A stretch of 64,000 nucleotides of DNA from Pseudomonas sp. JAI120 (GCF_014207255.1 NZ_JACHCZ010000004.1:1-64000); one strand, 5' to 3'. Shown: positions 16,406 to 25,170, counted from the first letter of the stretch. Notes: generated by a model not told the origin, from the sequence alone. Numbers and translations: made by a program.

Positions 16406-16603
16406 TCAGGCCAGCTTGGCGGTGTAGCCCTCTTCGGTGATCAGGCTGATCACTTCATCGGCAGACAGACGGCTTTCGACGCCCACCTCTTTCGCCGCCA
16501 GGTCGACCTTCACGCTGGCCGCGGGGTCCTGGCTCTGCACCGCCTGGGTGACCGCCCGAACGCAATGGCCGCAGGTCATTCCTTCAACGCTGAATATTTG
16601 CAT
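16406..16603 (-). CDS. copZ: Copper chaperone CopZ (heavy-metal-associated domain)
   Basis: This 65-residue single HMA domain has the metal-binding loop GMTCGHC (cysteines near 11 and 14). It binds Cu(I) in the cytoplasm and passes it to CopA. The ATG at 16603 has AAAGGAG 7 nt upstream; a longer frame to 16663 would run into the promoter. A CueR-type promoter lies directly upstream (16633-16663), so it should be induced by copper together with copA. Confidence 0.92.
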   Translation of the reverse strand: MQIFSVEGMTCGHCVRAVTQAVQSQDPAASVKVDLAAKEVGVESRLSADEVISLITEEGYTAKLA

Positions 16604-16632
16604 GACATGACTCCTTTGATGAGGTTGAACCC

Positions 16633-16663
16633 AGTCTCGACCTTGCCACGATGGCAAGGTCAA
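16633..16663 (-). promoter_or_regulatory. CueR-type promoter of copZ
   Basis: On the minus strand TTGACC (16663-16658) and GAGACT (16638-16633) are separated by 19 bp, the over-long spacer typical of MerR-family promoters. The spacer contains a perfect palindrome ACCTTGCC-5-GGCAAGGT (16640-16660), matching the CueR consensus. The regulator is encoded at 19410-19811. Confidence 0.88.
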
Positions 16664-16750
16664 GTTCTGAAACTTTCGGCCGGGCTGGTATTACACCGCT
16701 CCGTCGGCCAAGCTTCACCCATCTTTGATTCAAACCACGGAGCATTCGCC

Positions 16751-17131
16751 ATGCGCTGGTCGTTTTTTGGCCTTGTCGGCCTGATGAGCTTATCTGCCGC
16801 CGCGCCTCAGGCCCTCGCCGCAGAAGACTATGCGGTGCTGATCATTTCCCGCGAACGCCTGGAAGTACCGACTAATTGCGAAATCGGTCTGTACATCCAG
16901 GACCAGTTGGCCGGGCGCCTGTTCCAGGAACAGTCCACCTCGTTCAACCTGCCCGCCGGCAATGTGTCGCTACGCCTGAAACTGCTGCCGGGCCAGTCAC
17001 CGGGCTGCTTGCCTGGCCTGCTCGCACCGCCGGCGCAGAACATCACGCTCAAGGCCGGTGACGTACGCAAGCTGCGCATTGCCCAGGGGCCGGAAGGCAT
17101 GTACCTCAAACCTGCGGCACTGGAATACTGA
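16751..17131 (+). CDS. Exported hypothetical protein in the copper locus
   Basis: This 126-residue protein has an N-terminal signal peptide (about 1-23, cleavage after ALA) and a compact beta-rich mature part with two cysteines: one in PTNCEIGLYI near 42 and one in SPGCLPG near 83. ACGGAG lies 8 nt before the ATG. It is divergent from copZ, begins about 90 bp from the copZ CueR box and ends 6 nt before the copA promoter. I do not recognise the family with confidence. The location suggests a periplasmic role linked to copper or the envelope, but no methionine-rich or histidine-rich copper motif is visible. Confidence 0.8.
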   Translation: MRWSFFGLVGLMSLSAAAPQALAAEDYAVLIISRERLEVPTNCEIGLYIQDQLAGRLFQEQSTSFNLPAGNVSLRLKLLPGQSPGCLPGLLAPPAQNITLKAGDVRKLRIAQGPEGMYLKPAALEY

Positions 17132-17137
17132 AGGCGC

Positions 17138-17168
17138 TTGACCTTCCCCACAGGTCAAGGTTGATCCT
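17138..17168 (+). promoter_or_regulatory. CueR-type promoter of copA-cueR
   Basis: TTGACC (17138-17143) and GATCCT (17163-17168) are separated by 19 bp. The spacer carries ACCTTCCC...CAAGGT (17141-17161), closely similar to the E. coli copA CueR site. It lies 28 nt before the copA start. Confidence 0.88.
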
Positions 17169-17196
17169 AGGGGCAACTTCTCTGGAGGACTGCCCC

Positions 17197-19413
17197 ATGA
17201 ATGGACCCACCACCTTTGACCTGCCCATCGGCGGCATGACCTGCGCCAGCTGTGCCGGGCGTGTCGAGCGCGCACTGGGCAAAGTGCCGGGGGTGCAAAG
17301 CGTCAGCGTCAACCTGGCCAACGAGCGCGCGCACGTCGAAGTGCTGGGCCAGATAGATCCGGCCGTGCTGATCGCCGCCGTCGACAAAGCCGGCTACACC
17401 GCCAGCCTGCCGCAAAGCGAAACCAAGACCGAAGCCGATCAGGCCCAACGCCTGCACCGCGAGCGCTGGTCGCTGGTGCTGGCGATTGTGCTGGCATTGC
17501 CTCTGGTTTTGCCGATGCTGGTACAACCCTTCGGCCTGCACTGGATGCTGCCGGCCTGGGTGCAATTCGCCCTGGCGACCCCTGTGCAATTCATCTTCGG
17601 TGCGCGCTTCTATATCGCGGCGTGGAAAGCCGTGCGTGCCGGTGCCGGCAATATGGACCTGCTGGTGGCCATCGGCACCAGCGCCGGTTACGGCTTGAGT
17701 CTCTATGAATGGCTGACCGCGCCCGTGGGCACCATGCCCCATCTGTACTTCGAAGCGTCGGCCGTGGTGATCGCCCTGGTGTTGCTCGGTAAATACCTGG
17801 AGAGTCGCGCCAAACGCCAGACCGCCAGCGCTATCCGCGCCCTTGAAGCCCTGCGCCCTGAACGCGCCATTCGTGTACAGGATGGCCGCGAGGACGATGT
17901 GGCCATCAGCGCGCTCAAGCTCGATGACCGGGTGCTGGTCAAACCCGGCGAGCGGTTCCCGGTGGACGGCGAAGTGGTAGAAGGCCAAAGCCATGCCGAT
18001 GAAGCGCTGATCAGCGGCGAAAGCCTGCCGGTGCCGAAACAACCTGGCGACGCCGTGACCGGCGGCGCCATCAATGGCGAAGGCCGCCTGCTGGTGCGCA
18101 CCACCGCACTCGGTGCCGAAAGCGTACTGGCACGCATCATCCGCCTGGTGGAAGACGCCCAGGCCGCCAAGGCACCGATCCAGAAGCTGGTGGATAAAGT
18201 CAGCCAGGTATTCGTGCCAACCGTGCTGGTGCTGGCGTTAATTACGCTGGTGGGGTGGTGGTTATACGGTGCGCCGCTGGAGACCGCGATCATCAACGCC
18301 GTGGCGGTGCTGGTGATCGCCTGCCCTTGCGCCCTCGGGCTGGCCACACCGACCGCCATCATGGCCGGCACCGGCGTCGCCGCACGCTACGGCATCCTGA
18401 TCAAGGACGCCGAAGCGCTGGAGCGCGCCCATGAAGTGAGCACCGTGGTGTTCGACAAGACCGGCACCCTCACCTCCGGCACGCCAAAAATCGCCCACTT
18501 GGTCGCGGTGGATGGCAATGAAGCCTTGCTGCTGCAACAGGCCGGCGCGCTGCAACGCGGCAGCGAACACCCGCTGGCCAAGGCCGTGCTGGATGCTTGC
18601 AGCGAGCAAGGGCTGACGGTGGCGGATGTAAGTGCCAGCCAATCCCTGACCGGGCGCGGCATTGCCGGTACCCTCGACGGGCGCCAACTGGCGTTGGGAA
18701 ATCGGCGCCTGCTGGAAGAAAGCGGCCTGGACGCGGGTGGGCTGGCCGACTCCGCCACGGCCTGGGAAGCCGAGGGCCGCACCTTGTCCTGGCTGATCGA
18801 GCAAGGCGCGCAACCGCGTGTGCTCGGGCTGTTTGCCTTTGGTGACACGCTCAAGCCTGGCGCGCTGGAAGCGGTGGCACAACTCAAGGCCCGACACATC
18901 AGCAGTCACTTGCTCACCGGCGACAATCGCGGCAGCGCCCGCGTCGTCGCCGAAGCGTTGGGCATCGACGACGTACACGCCGAAGTCCTGCCAGCCGATA
19001 AAGCCGCCACCGTCGCCGAACTGAAAAAAACCGGCGTGGTAGCCATGGTGGGCGACGGCATCAACGACGCGCCGGCCCTGGCCGCCGCCGATATCGGTAT
19101 CGCCATGGGCGGCGGCGCCGACGTGGCCATGCATGCCGCCGGTATCACCCTGATGCGCGGCGACCCACGCCTGGTCCCGGCCGCCCTGGAGATAAGCCGC
19201 AAGACCTACGCCAAAATCCGCCAGAACCTGTTCTGGGCCTTTGTGTATAACTTGATCGGCATTCCCCTGGCCGCGTTCGGACTGCTCAACCCGGTGCTCG
19301 CGGGCGCGGCCATGGCCTTGTCCAGCGTCAGCGTCGTGAGCAATGCCTTGCTGTTGAAAACCTGGAAACCAAGCACTTGGAAACCGTCAGATTTGGAGGA
19401 TCAACGCCCATGA
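17197..19413 (+). CDS. copA: Cu(I)-exporting P1B-type ATPase CopA
   Basis: This 738-residue P-type ATPase pumps Cu(I) from cytoplasm to periplasm. One N-terminal metal-binding domain has GGMTCASC (C16, C19). Membrane segments follow, with the transport motif CPC at 376-378, the phosphorylation motif DKTGTLT (D420) and the hinge GDGIND (619-624). TGGAGGA lies 7 nt before the chosen ATG; a TTG at 17161 would lie within the promoter. The stop overlaps the cueR start by 4 nt (ATGA), so activator and pump are translated together under a CueR-type promoter. Confidence 0.95.
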   Translation: MNGPTTFDLPIGGMTCASCAGRVERALGKVPGVQSVSVNLANERAHVEVLGQIDPAVLIAAVDKAGYTASLPQSETKTEADQAQRLHRERWSLVLAIVLALPLVLPMLVQPFGLHWMLPAWVQFALATPVQFIFGARFYIAAWKAVRAGAGNMDLLVAIGTSAGYGLSLYEWLTAPVGTMPHLYFEASAVVIALVLLGKYLESRAKRQTASAIRALEALRPERAIRVQDGREDDVAISALKLDDRVLVKPGERFPVDGEVVEGQSHADEALISGESLPVPKQPGDAVTGGAINGEGRLLVRTTALGAESVLARIIRLVEDAQAAKAPIQKLVDKVSQVFVPTVLVLALITLVGWWLYGAPLETAIINAVAVLVIACPCALGLATPTAIMAGTGVAARYGILIKDAEALERAHEVSTVVFDKTGTLTSGTPKIAHLVAVDGNEALLLQQAGALQRGSEHPLAKAVLDACSEQGLTVADVSASQSLTGRGIAGTLDGRQLALGNRRLLEESGLDAGGLADSATAWEAEGRTLSWLIEQGAQPRVLGLFAFGDTLKPGALEAVAQLKARHISSHLLTGDNRGSARVVAEALGIDDVHAEVLPADKAATVAELKKTGVVAMVGDGINDAPALAAADIGIAMGGGADVAMHAAGITLMRGDPRLVPAALEISRKTYAKIRQNLFWAFVYNLIGIPLAAFGLLNPVLAGAAMALSSVSVVSNALLLKTWKPSTWKPSDLEDQRP

Positions 19414-19811
19414 ACATCGGCCAAGCCGCCCGGCAAAGCGGGCTGAGCGCGAAGATGATTCGCTACTACGAATCCATCGGCCTGCTCAAAGCGGCCCATC
19501 GCACCGACAGCGGCTACCGCATCTACGGCGCCGATGACCTGCACACCCTGGCGTTTATCAAACGCTCGCGGGACCTGGGGTTTTCATTGGAAGAGGTCGG
19601 CAAACTGCTGACCCTGTGGCAGGACCGGCAGCGAGCCAGCGCCGATGTGAAAGCCTTGGCGCGCCAACATATCGATGAGCTGAACCAGAAGATTCTGGAG
19701 TTGGGGCAACTGCGCGATACGTTGCAGGACCTGGTCGAACACTGCCAGGGTGATCACCGGCCGGATTGTCCGATTCTCAAGGAGTTGGCGTCGGGAAGCT
19801 GCTGCGCGTGA
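19410..19811 (+). CDS. cueR: Copper-responsive MerR-family activator CueR
   Basis: This 133-residue MerR-family regulator has an N-terminal helix-turn-helix (MNIGQAARQSGLSAKMIRYY), a long dimerisation helix and the Cu(I) site C112 and C120. Serine 77 occupies the position that favours monovalent over divalent metals in CueR. Two further cysteines end the chain (131 and 132). Overlap with copA by ATGA shows co-translation and autoregulation. Both CueR-type promoters in the locus are its expected targets. Confidence 0.94.
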   Translation: MNIGQAARQSGLSAKMIRYYESIGLLKAAHRTDSGYRIYGADDLHTLAFIKRSRDLGFSLEEVGKLLTLWQDRQRASADVKALARQHIDELNQKILELGQLRDTLQDLVEHCQGDHRPDCPILKELASGSCCA

Positions 19812-19839
19812 CGGAATCTATCTGAATGCATGCAAAACC

Positions 19840-19949
19840 AAATGTGGGAGAGGGCTTGCTCCCGATGGCGGTGTGTCAGTTACAGATATAGAGACTGACA
19901 CACTGCCATCGGGAGCAAGTCGAATCGTCGCACCGCCCCTCCCACATTT
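19840..19949. repeat. REP doublet (REPIN-like) with an insertion in the right arm
   Basis: Two inverted REP units flank about 50 nt of semi-conserved, self-complementary sequence. The left unit begins ATGTGGGAGAGGGCTTGCTC. The right unit is GAGCAAG, then 16 extra bases (19920-19935, beginning TCGAATCG), then CCCCTCCCACATTT. The other doublets lack these bases. It sits between cueR and the RIO-kinase gene, which converge. Confidence 0.85.
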
Positions 19950-19970
19950 TGATCTTCATGTACCCGAAGA

Positions 19971-20870
19971 TCACTGCATCCAGGGCGGCGGCGGTGGTTC
20001 TTCCGACGCTTTGCTCGGTGGCGCATCATCCGCCGCCCGAACAGCCTGGCGCCGTTCTTCATCCAGCCGCGCCGCTTCGATCTCGCGGATCACACCGCCC
20101 ACGTCCGCCAGCTCTTCCGGCTCGTCGAACTCGCCGGTCAATACGCTGGCCGGGTGCAAGGTGCCGGCTTCGTAGAGCGCCCACATTTCCTTGGCGTACT
20201 TGGTCTTCTTCAACTCCGGGGCAAAACGCCCGAAGTAGGAAGCCATGTTGCCCACATCCCGCTCCAGCATGTTGAACGCGTGGTTGTTGCCCGCCGCATC
20301 CACCGCCTGGGGCAGGTCGATAATGACCGGACCGGTCGGCGTGAGCAGTACGTTGAACTCGGACAAGTCACCGTGCACCAGGCCGGTACACAGCATCAGC
20401 ACGATCTGGGAAATCAGGAAGGCGTGGTATTCACGCGCCTGGTCCGGCTCCAAGGTCACGTCATTCAGGCGTGGCGCCGCATCGCCGTACTCGTCGGCCA
20501 CCAGTTCCATCAACAACACGCCTTCGAGGAAGTCGTACGGCTTGGGCACGCGAACGCCCGCACCGGCCAGACGGAACAACGCCGCTACTTCGGCGTTCTG
20601 CCAGGCATCTTCGGTTTCTTTCTTGCCGAATTTCGAGCCCTTGGCCATGGCCCGGGCCTGCCGGCTGTTACGGACCTTACGGCCTTCCTGGTATTCGGAC
20701 GCTTGACGAAAACTTCGTTTGTTCGCCTCCTTGTAAACCTTGGCGCAACGCAATTCATTGCCGCAGCGCACCACATAAACAGCTGCTTCTTTACCACTCA
20801 TGAGTGGGCGCAGCACTTCGTCGACCAGACCGTCTTCGATCAGGGGTTCAATGCGTTTAGGAGTCTTCAT
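19971..20870 (-). CDS. RIO1-type serine protein kinase
   Basis: This 299-residue atypical kinase has a RIO domain: the nucleotide lysine in ELRCAKVYKEAN near 42, the catalytic loop LVHGDLSEFN (about 168-177) and the metal-binding IIDLPQAVD near 187. The C-terminal tail is charged and ends in a proline run (EEPPPPPWMQ). The P. aeruginosa orthologue (PA4780 group) occurs widely in the genus; its physiological substrate is not known to me. It is convergent with cueR and about 130 bp downstream of the thiolase gene on the same strand. Confidence 0.87.
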   Translation of the reverse strand: MKTPKRIEPLIEDGLVDEVLRPLMSGKEAAVYVVRCGNELRCAKVYKEANKRSFRQASEYQEGRKVRNSRQARAMAKGSKFGKKETEDAWQNAEVAALFRLAGAGVRVPKPYDFLEGVLLMELVADEYGDAAPRLNDVTLEPDQAREYHAFLISQIVLMLCTGLVHGDLSEFNVLLTPTGPVIIDLPQAVDAAGNNHAFNMLERDVGNMASYFGRFAPELKKTKYAKEMWALYEAGTLHPASVLTGEFDEPEELADVGGVIREIEAARLDEERRQAVRAADDAPPSKASEEPPPPPWMQ

Positions 20871-21003
20871 CAGCTTTTATTGTGGGTCCTTTATTACCAA
20901 ATACGCGTATGGCACTCGTTATACGGCAATCGGCTCGCCGGTGGGAGGGGCTACCGACCTCTGACCACTCAAGAATGCATCCAATATGCCAATTTCGGCG
21001 AAT

Positions 21004-22281
21004 TCAACGTTCGATGATCGCCGTCACGCCCTGCCCGCCGGCGGCGCAGATCGAAATCAGCCCGCGCCCCTTGCCCGCCGCGTCGAGCAGCTTGGCCAGG
21101 TTGGCGACAATGCGCCCACCGGTGGCGGCAAACGGGTGACCGGCCGCCAGCGAACTGCCTTTGACGTTCAGGCGGCTGCGATCGATGGCCCCTAACGGTG
21201 CGTCCAGCCCGAGGCGCGTCTTGCAGTAATCCGCATCCTCCCACGCCTTGAGCGTGCACAACACCTGGGCAGCGAAGGCTTCATGAATCTCGTAGTAATC
21301 AAAGTCCTGCAGCGTCAGGCCATTCCTCGCCAGCAAACGTGGCACCGCATACACCGGCGCCATCAGCAGGCCTTCGGCGCCGTTGACGAAATCCACCGCC
21401 GCCGCCTCGCCATCGCGCAGGTAGGCCAGGATCGGCAAACCACGCGCCTGGGCCCACGCCTCGCTGCCCAACAGCACCAGGGATGCGCCGTCGGTGAGCG
21501 GTGTGGAATTGCCGGCCGTGAGCGTGCCTTTTTCGCTGCGTTCGAACGCAGGCTTGAGTGCGGCGAGTTTCTCCAGGCTCAGGTCGGGGCGCAGGTTGTT
21601 ATCGCGGGTCAGGCCCAGAAACGGCGTGAGCAGATCGTTATGCCAGCCTTCGGCATAGGCAGCGGCCATTTTCTGGTGGCTCTCGAGGGCGAGTTGATCC
21701 TGCTCGACACGGGGAATCTGCCAGGTCTGGGCCATCAATTCGCAATGCTGGCCCATGGACAAACCGGTGCGCGGCTCGCCGTTACGCGGCAGCTCGGGCT
21801 TGAGGTGATGGGGGCGAAGTTGTAACAAGACTTTTAACTTATCCGCCATGGATTTGCTGCGATTGGCTTGCAGCAGGATCTTGCGCAGCCCTTCATTCAC
21901 GCCGATAGGGGCGTCGGAGGTGGTATCCACCCCACCGGCAATCCCGCATTCAATCTGGCCCAGGGCGATCTTGTTGGCCACCAGCAACGCCGCCTCGAGC
22001 CCGGTGCCGCACGCCTGCTGAATGTCATAGGCGGGGGTTTGCGGCGACAGGCGTGAACCGAGCACGCATTCACGGGTGAGGTTGAAGTCACGGGAATGCT
22101 TGAGCACCGCGCCGGCGGCCACCTCGCCCATGCGCAGGCCGTGCAGGTTGTAGCGTTCGATCAGGCCCTCCAAGGCCGCGGTCAGCATCGCCTGATTGCT
22201 TGCCGTGGCGTAAGGGCCATTGGAGCGGGCGAAGGGAATGCGGTTACCGCCAATGATCGCTACACGGCGCAATTGAGTCAT
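21004..22281 (-). CDS. Acetyl-CoA C-acyltransferase (thiolase, FadI-like)
   Basis: This 425-residue thiolase has the acyl-enzyme cysteine C91 in QQACGTGLEA, HEAFAAQ near 352 and the C-terminal CAAGGQGVTA motif. It either cleaves 3-ketoacyl-CoA or condenses acetyl-CoA. The start at 22281 has GGGAG with 7-nt spacing, and the frame open to 22386 is ignored. It is divergent from the FabG-like/MaoC pair (103 bp between starts), so the three genes give a thiolase, a ketoreductase and an enoyl hydratase. Direction, degradation or synthesis, cannot be told from sequence. Confidence 0.88.
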   Translation of the reverse strand: MTQLRRVAIIGGNRIPFARSNGPYATASNQAMLTAALEGLIERYNLHGLRMGEVAAGAVLKHSRDFNLTRECVLGSRLSPQTPAYDIQQACGTGLEAALLVANKIALGQIECGIAGGVDTTSDAPIGVNEGLRKILLQANRSKSMADKLKVLLQLRPHHLKPELPRNGEPRTGLSMGQHCELMAQTWQIPRVEQDQLALESHQKMAAAYAEGWHNDLLTPFLGLTRDNNLRPDLSLEKLAALKPAFERSEKGTLTAGNSTPLTDGASLVLLGSEAWAQARGLPILAYLRDGEAAAVDFVNGAEGLLMAPVYAVPRLLARNGLTLQDFDYYEIHEAFAAQVLCTLKAWEDADYCKTRLGLDAPLGAIDRSRLNVKGSSLAAGHPFAATGGRIVANLAKLLDAAGKGRGLISICAAGGQGVTAIIER

Positions 22282-22384
22282 GGAAAGCTCCCTGTCGGTT
22301 GTGGTCTGGATAACTGAGCCTAGTCGAACGACTGCTACCCTGGGATGGTCAACCCTTTGAACCCCAGCCTTCGGAGAGCGTTCC

Positions 22385-23728
22385 ATGTCTGACCGTTATA
22401 TCGACTTCGCCAACTCAAGCCTCGGCCATCGCCTGGTCGCCGCCCTTGGCCTGCCGTCACCGGTACGCCTGGAACGCTGGCAAGCCGGGCGCCTGCGTCC
22501 GGTGGAAGGTGCATTGCTGCTGGGAGGTGGCGCGCTGGCAAGCAACGTACAGGCGTTTGCCAACAAGCTCACCGACGCCATTTACACCTACGGCGCCGAG
22601 GCGTCGACGTGGATTCCCGGCCACGGCCCCAAGCTCAAGGCCGTGGTGTTCGATGCCAGCGACCTCCACCACACCGACCAGCTCAAGCAACTGCGTGAGT
22701 TTTTCCAACCGTTGCTGAAAAACCTGGATAACAGTGCCCACCTGGTGATTCTTGGCCGTGCACCGGAGAGCCTCAGCGACCCGTTCGCCGCCAGCGCCCA
22801 GCGCGCCCTTGAAGGTTTCAGCCGGTCCCTGGCCAAGGAGCTGCGCAACGGCGGCGTGTTGCAATTGCTCTACGTCGGCGACGGTGCCGAAGACCAACTG
22901 GAAGGCGCACTGCGCTTTTTCCTGTCACCGAAAAGCGCCTATATCTCCGGCCAGGTGATTCGCCTGAAGGCCTGTGCCACGCCCGTCGAAGACTGGACCC
23001 GCCCCCTCGCCGGGCGCAAGGCATTGGTCACCGGCGCAGCCCGTGGCATTGGCGCGTCCATCGCCGAAACCCTGGCCCGCGACGGCGCCGAAGTGATCCT
23101 GCTCGACGTGCCCCAGGCCAAGTCCGACCTCGAAGCCCTGGCCGCACGCCTGGGTGCGCGCACAATCGTGCTGGACATCTGCGCCGCAGACGCCGCCGGC
23201 CAGTTGATCGAACACCTGCCCGACGGCCTCGACATCTTGGTGCACAACGCCGGGATCACCCGTGACAAAACCCTGGCCAACATGACCCCGGAATACTGGG
23301 ACGCGGTGCTGGCGGTCAATCTCAATGCCCCGCAAGTGCTGACCAAGGCACTCCTCGACAGCGGCACCCTGCACGACAACGCCCGCGTGGTGGTGCTGGC
23401 CTCCATCAGCGGCATCGCCGGCAACCGTGGGCAAACCAACTATGCCGCGAGCAAGGCCGGTTTGATCGGCCTGGTGCAGGCATGGGCGCCGTTATTGGAA
23501 GAACGCGGGATCAGTATCAACGCCGTAGCCCCAGGCTTTATCGAAACCCAGATGACCGCGCATATTCCATTTGCACTGCGTGAAGCCGGACGCCGCATGA
23601 GCTCGCTGGGCCAGGGCGGTTTGCCGCAGGACGTCGCCGAAGCCGTGGCCTGGCTGGGCCAGCCGGGGTCCGGTGCGGTCAGCGGCCAAGCGCTGCGGGT
23701 GTGTGGCCAAAGTCTGTTGGGAGCATGA
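22385..23728 (+). CDS. High-molecular-weight FabG-like 3-oxoacyl reductase
   Basis: This 447-residue protein has two Rossmann domains. The N-terminal one (about 1-205) keeps the fold but lacks a TGxxxGxG motif and the YxxxK catalytic pair. The C-terminal one (about 210-447) has VTGAARGIGASIAE, the HNAGITRDK segment and YAASK near 358, typical of an active 3-oxoacyl-ACP/CoA reductase. This layout is that of HMW FabG (FabG4 of mycobacteria), which prefers CoA substrates. It overlaps or abuts a MaoC-type gene and is divergent from a thiolase. Confidence 0.87.
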   Translation: MSDRYIDFANSSLGHRLVAALGLPSPVRLERWQAGRLRPVEGALLLGGGALASNVQAFANKLTDAIYTYGAEASTWIPGHGPKLKAVVFDASDLHHTDQLKQLREFFQPLLKNLDNSAHLVILGRAPESLSDPFAASAQRALEGFSRSLAKELRNGGVLQLLYVGDGAEDQLEGALRFFLSPKSAYISGQVIRLKACATPVEDWTRPLAGRKALVTGAARGIGASIAETLARDGAEVILLDVPQAKSDLEALAARLGARTIVLDICAADAAGQLIEHLPDGLDILVHNAGITRDKTLANMTPEYWDAVLAVNLNAPQVLTKALLDSGTLHDNARVVVLASISGIAGNRGQTNYAASKAGLIGLVQAWAPLLEERGISINAVAPGFIETQMTAHIPFALREAGRRMSSLGQGGLPQDVAEAVAWLGQPGSGAVSGQALRVCGQSLLGA

Positions 23729-23730
23729 GC

Positions 23731-24609
23731 ATGGATTGGCAAACCTTAGGCAGTACGCCGTTTCTGCCGCCGTTGTATTGGCGAGCGGCGCTCAAGCGCA
23801 AGATCACCGGCAACACGCTGCCCGAGCAAGGGTTGCGCTGCCGGGTGAGCGTCGACCCCAAGCAGGTGGCGGCGTACCGCAAAGTCTGCGGGTTTACCGA
23901 GAGCCCCCTGCTGCCGGCAACTTATCCGCACATCCTCGCGTTCGGTCTGCAAATGCAGTTGCTCACCGACAAAAAGTTTCCCTTCCCGCTGCTGGGGTTG
24001 ATTCACCTGAGCAACCGCATCCGCATCCATCGCCCGCTGGGCGGTGTCAGCGAATTGTCCATCGGCGTGCACACGCAGAACCTCAAGCCCCACCCAAAGG
24101 GCGCGACCTTTGAAGTGGTCACCACGGTTGAAGACTCTCTCGGCCTGCTGTGGGAAGCCGAGAGCCGTATGCTGTGCCGGGGTGTAAAGCTCGAAGGCGA
24201 AGCGACCGATGATGCCCGTCCCAGCCCCGCCGAGATCAGCGAATTGACTCGCTGGAAGGCCCCAGCCGATATCGGCCGCCGCTACGCGAGAGTATCCGGC
24301 GACTACAACCCGATCCACCTCAGCGCCCTGACCGCCAGACTGTTCGGCTTCCCCCAGGCCATCGCCCACGGACTGTGGAACAAGGCGCACACCCTCGCCG
24401 CCTTGGGCGAACACTTGCCGGCCGCCAATATCGAAATAGACGTCGAATTCAGGAAACCGGTGCGCCTGCCCAGTGAGGTGACATTGCTGGCCAGCGCCGC
24501 CGGTTCCAGCGGAGAGCTGTTATTGAAAGGGGCCGGCGATATTGAGCACATGGTAGGCACATGGCAACCGATAGCAGCGCTTGCCGCCCCTGAAGCGGGC
24601 GCGGACTGA
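23731..24609 (+). CDS. MaoC-type (R)-hydratase/dehydratase
   Basis: This protein of about 292 residues ends in a MaoC hot-dog domain. The active-site pattern RYARVSGDYNPIHLSALTARLF lies near 186-207, with the D/H dyad and the start of the HGLW helix following. The N-terminal half is a degenerate hot-dog. It should hydrate trans-2-enoyl-CoA or dehydrate (R)-3-hydroxyacyl-CoA. Two ATGs are close: 23725 overlaps the fabG stop (ATGA) but has GGGAG only 1 nt away, while 23731 has it at 7 nt, so 23731 is preferred. It is co-transcribed with the FabG-like gene. Confidence 0.84.
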   Translation: MDWQTLGSTPFLPPLYWRAALKRKITGNTLPEQGLRCRVSVDPKQVAAYRKVCGFTESPLLPATYPHILAFGLQMQLLTDKKFPFPLLGLIHLSNRIRIHRPLGGVSELSIGVHTQNLKPHPKGATFEVVTTVEDSLGLLWEAESRMLCRGVKLEGEATDDARPSPAEISELTRWKAPADIGRRYARVSGDYNPIHLSALTARLFGFPQAIAHGLWNKAHTLAALGEHLPAANIEIDVEFRKPVRLPSEVTLLASAAGSSGELLLKGAGDIEHMVGTWQPIAALAAPEAGAD

Positions 24610-24612
24610 TTG

Positions 24613-25170
24613 TCAGCGTGGGGGATAGCTGGAGAGGATGCGGGTCACCGTCGTGCGGATCGCGTTATCACGATCCTGGGGGTTGGGCGTGCTGCTCATC
24701 ATCTGTTCATCACTGCCGCGCCACACCAGCTTGCCGTCCTTGCCGTCGAGCAGGTCGATCTGGAGGGTCGCCACCTTGTAGGTGACGTTGCGTGTTTCGT
24801 TGTACATCGGGCCGCCCCAGTAGCCGTTCCACGGCCCGCCCCAGGCGCCGCCATAGTTGGTGGTGACTTGTTGCTGGCGGTCTTCGACGATCAGGTAGGC
24901 CTGCACGTTCAGGTCAGCCTTGGTGCCTGCTGCTGCCGGGCGCAGGCCGCGTTGATCAAGCTGTTCGCCCACCGCCTGGCGGACGCGTTGCTCGGTAAGG
25001 TCGCTCTTGATCCGCGGATCATCGGGGCGGTATTGCAGGGCCGGGTCTTTCCAGGCCCAGCTGCGGTAGGCGCCAAAGTCGCGGCTGGCATCAAAATCAT
25101 GGTTGACCTGGCTGGTCTGGCAACCGCCCAGCAGCACAACAAAAGCTAGCGTAGCGATACGACGAAACAT
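24613..25170 (-). CDS. DUF4136 lipoprotein
   Basis: This 185-residue protein has a lipoprotein signal peptide ending in LLGGC (cysteine near 17) and a DUF4136 domain with FGAYRSWAWKDP near 32-43 and a C-terminal LVWRGSDEQM segment. A glycine/tryptophan/asparagine-rich stretch (GGAWGGPWNGYWGGPMYNE) lies near residue 110. The role of DUF4136 is not known to me. The gene ends 3 nt past the MaoC stop, on the opposite strand. It is followed upstream by a paralogue of the same family. Confidence 0.85.
   Translation of the reverse strand: MFRRIATLAFVVLLGGCQTSQVNHDFDASRDFGAYRSWAWKDPALQYRPDDPRIKSDLTEQRVRQAVGEQLDQRGLRPAAAGTKADLNVQAYLIVEDRQQQVTTNYGGAWGGPWNGYWGGPMYNETRNVTYKVATLQIDLLDGKDGKLVWRGSDEQMMSSTPNPQDRDNAIRTTVTRILSSYPPR

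Noticed and set aside
19840..19949. CRISPR array
   Set aside because: The repeats at this and similar sites are inverted pairs dispersed between genes, not direct repeats with regular spacers.
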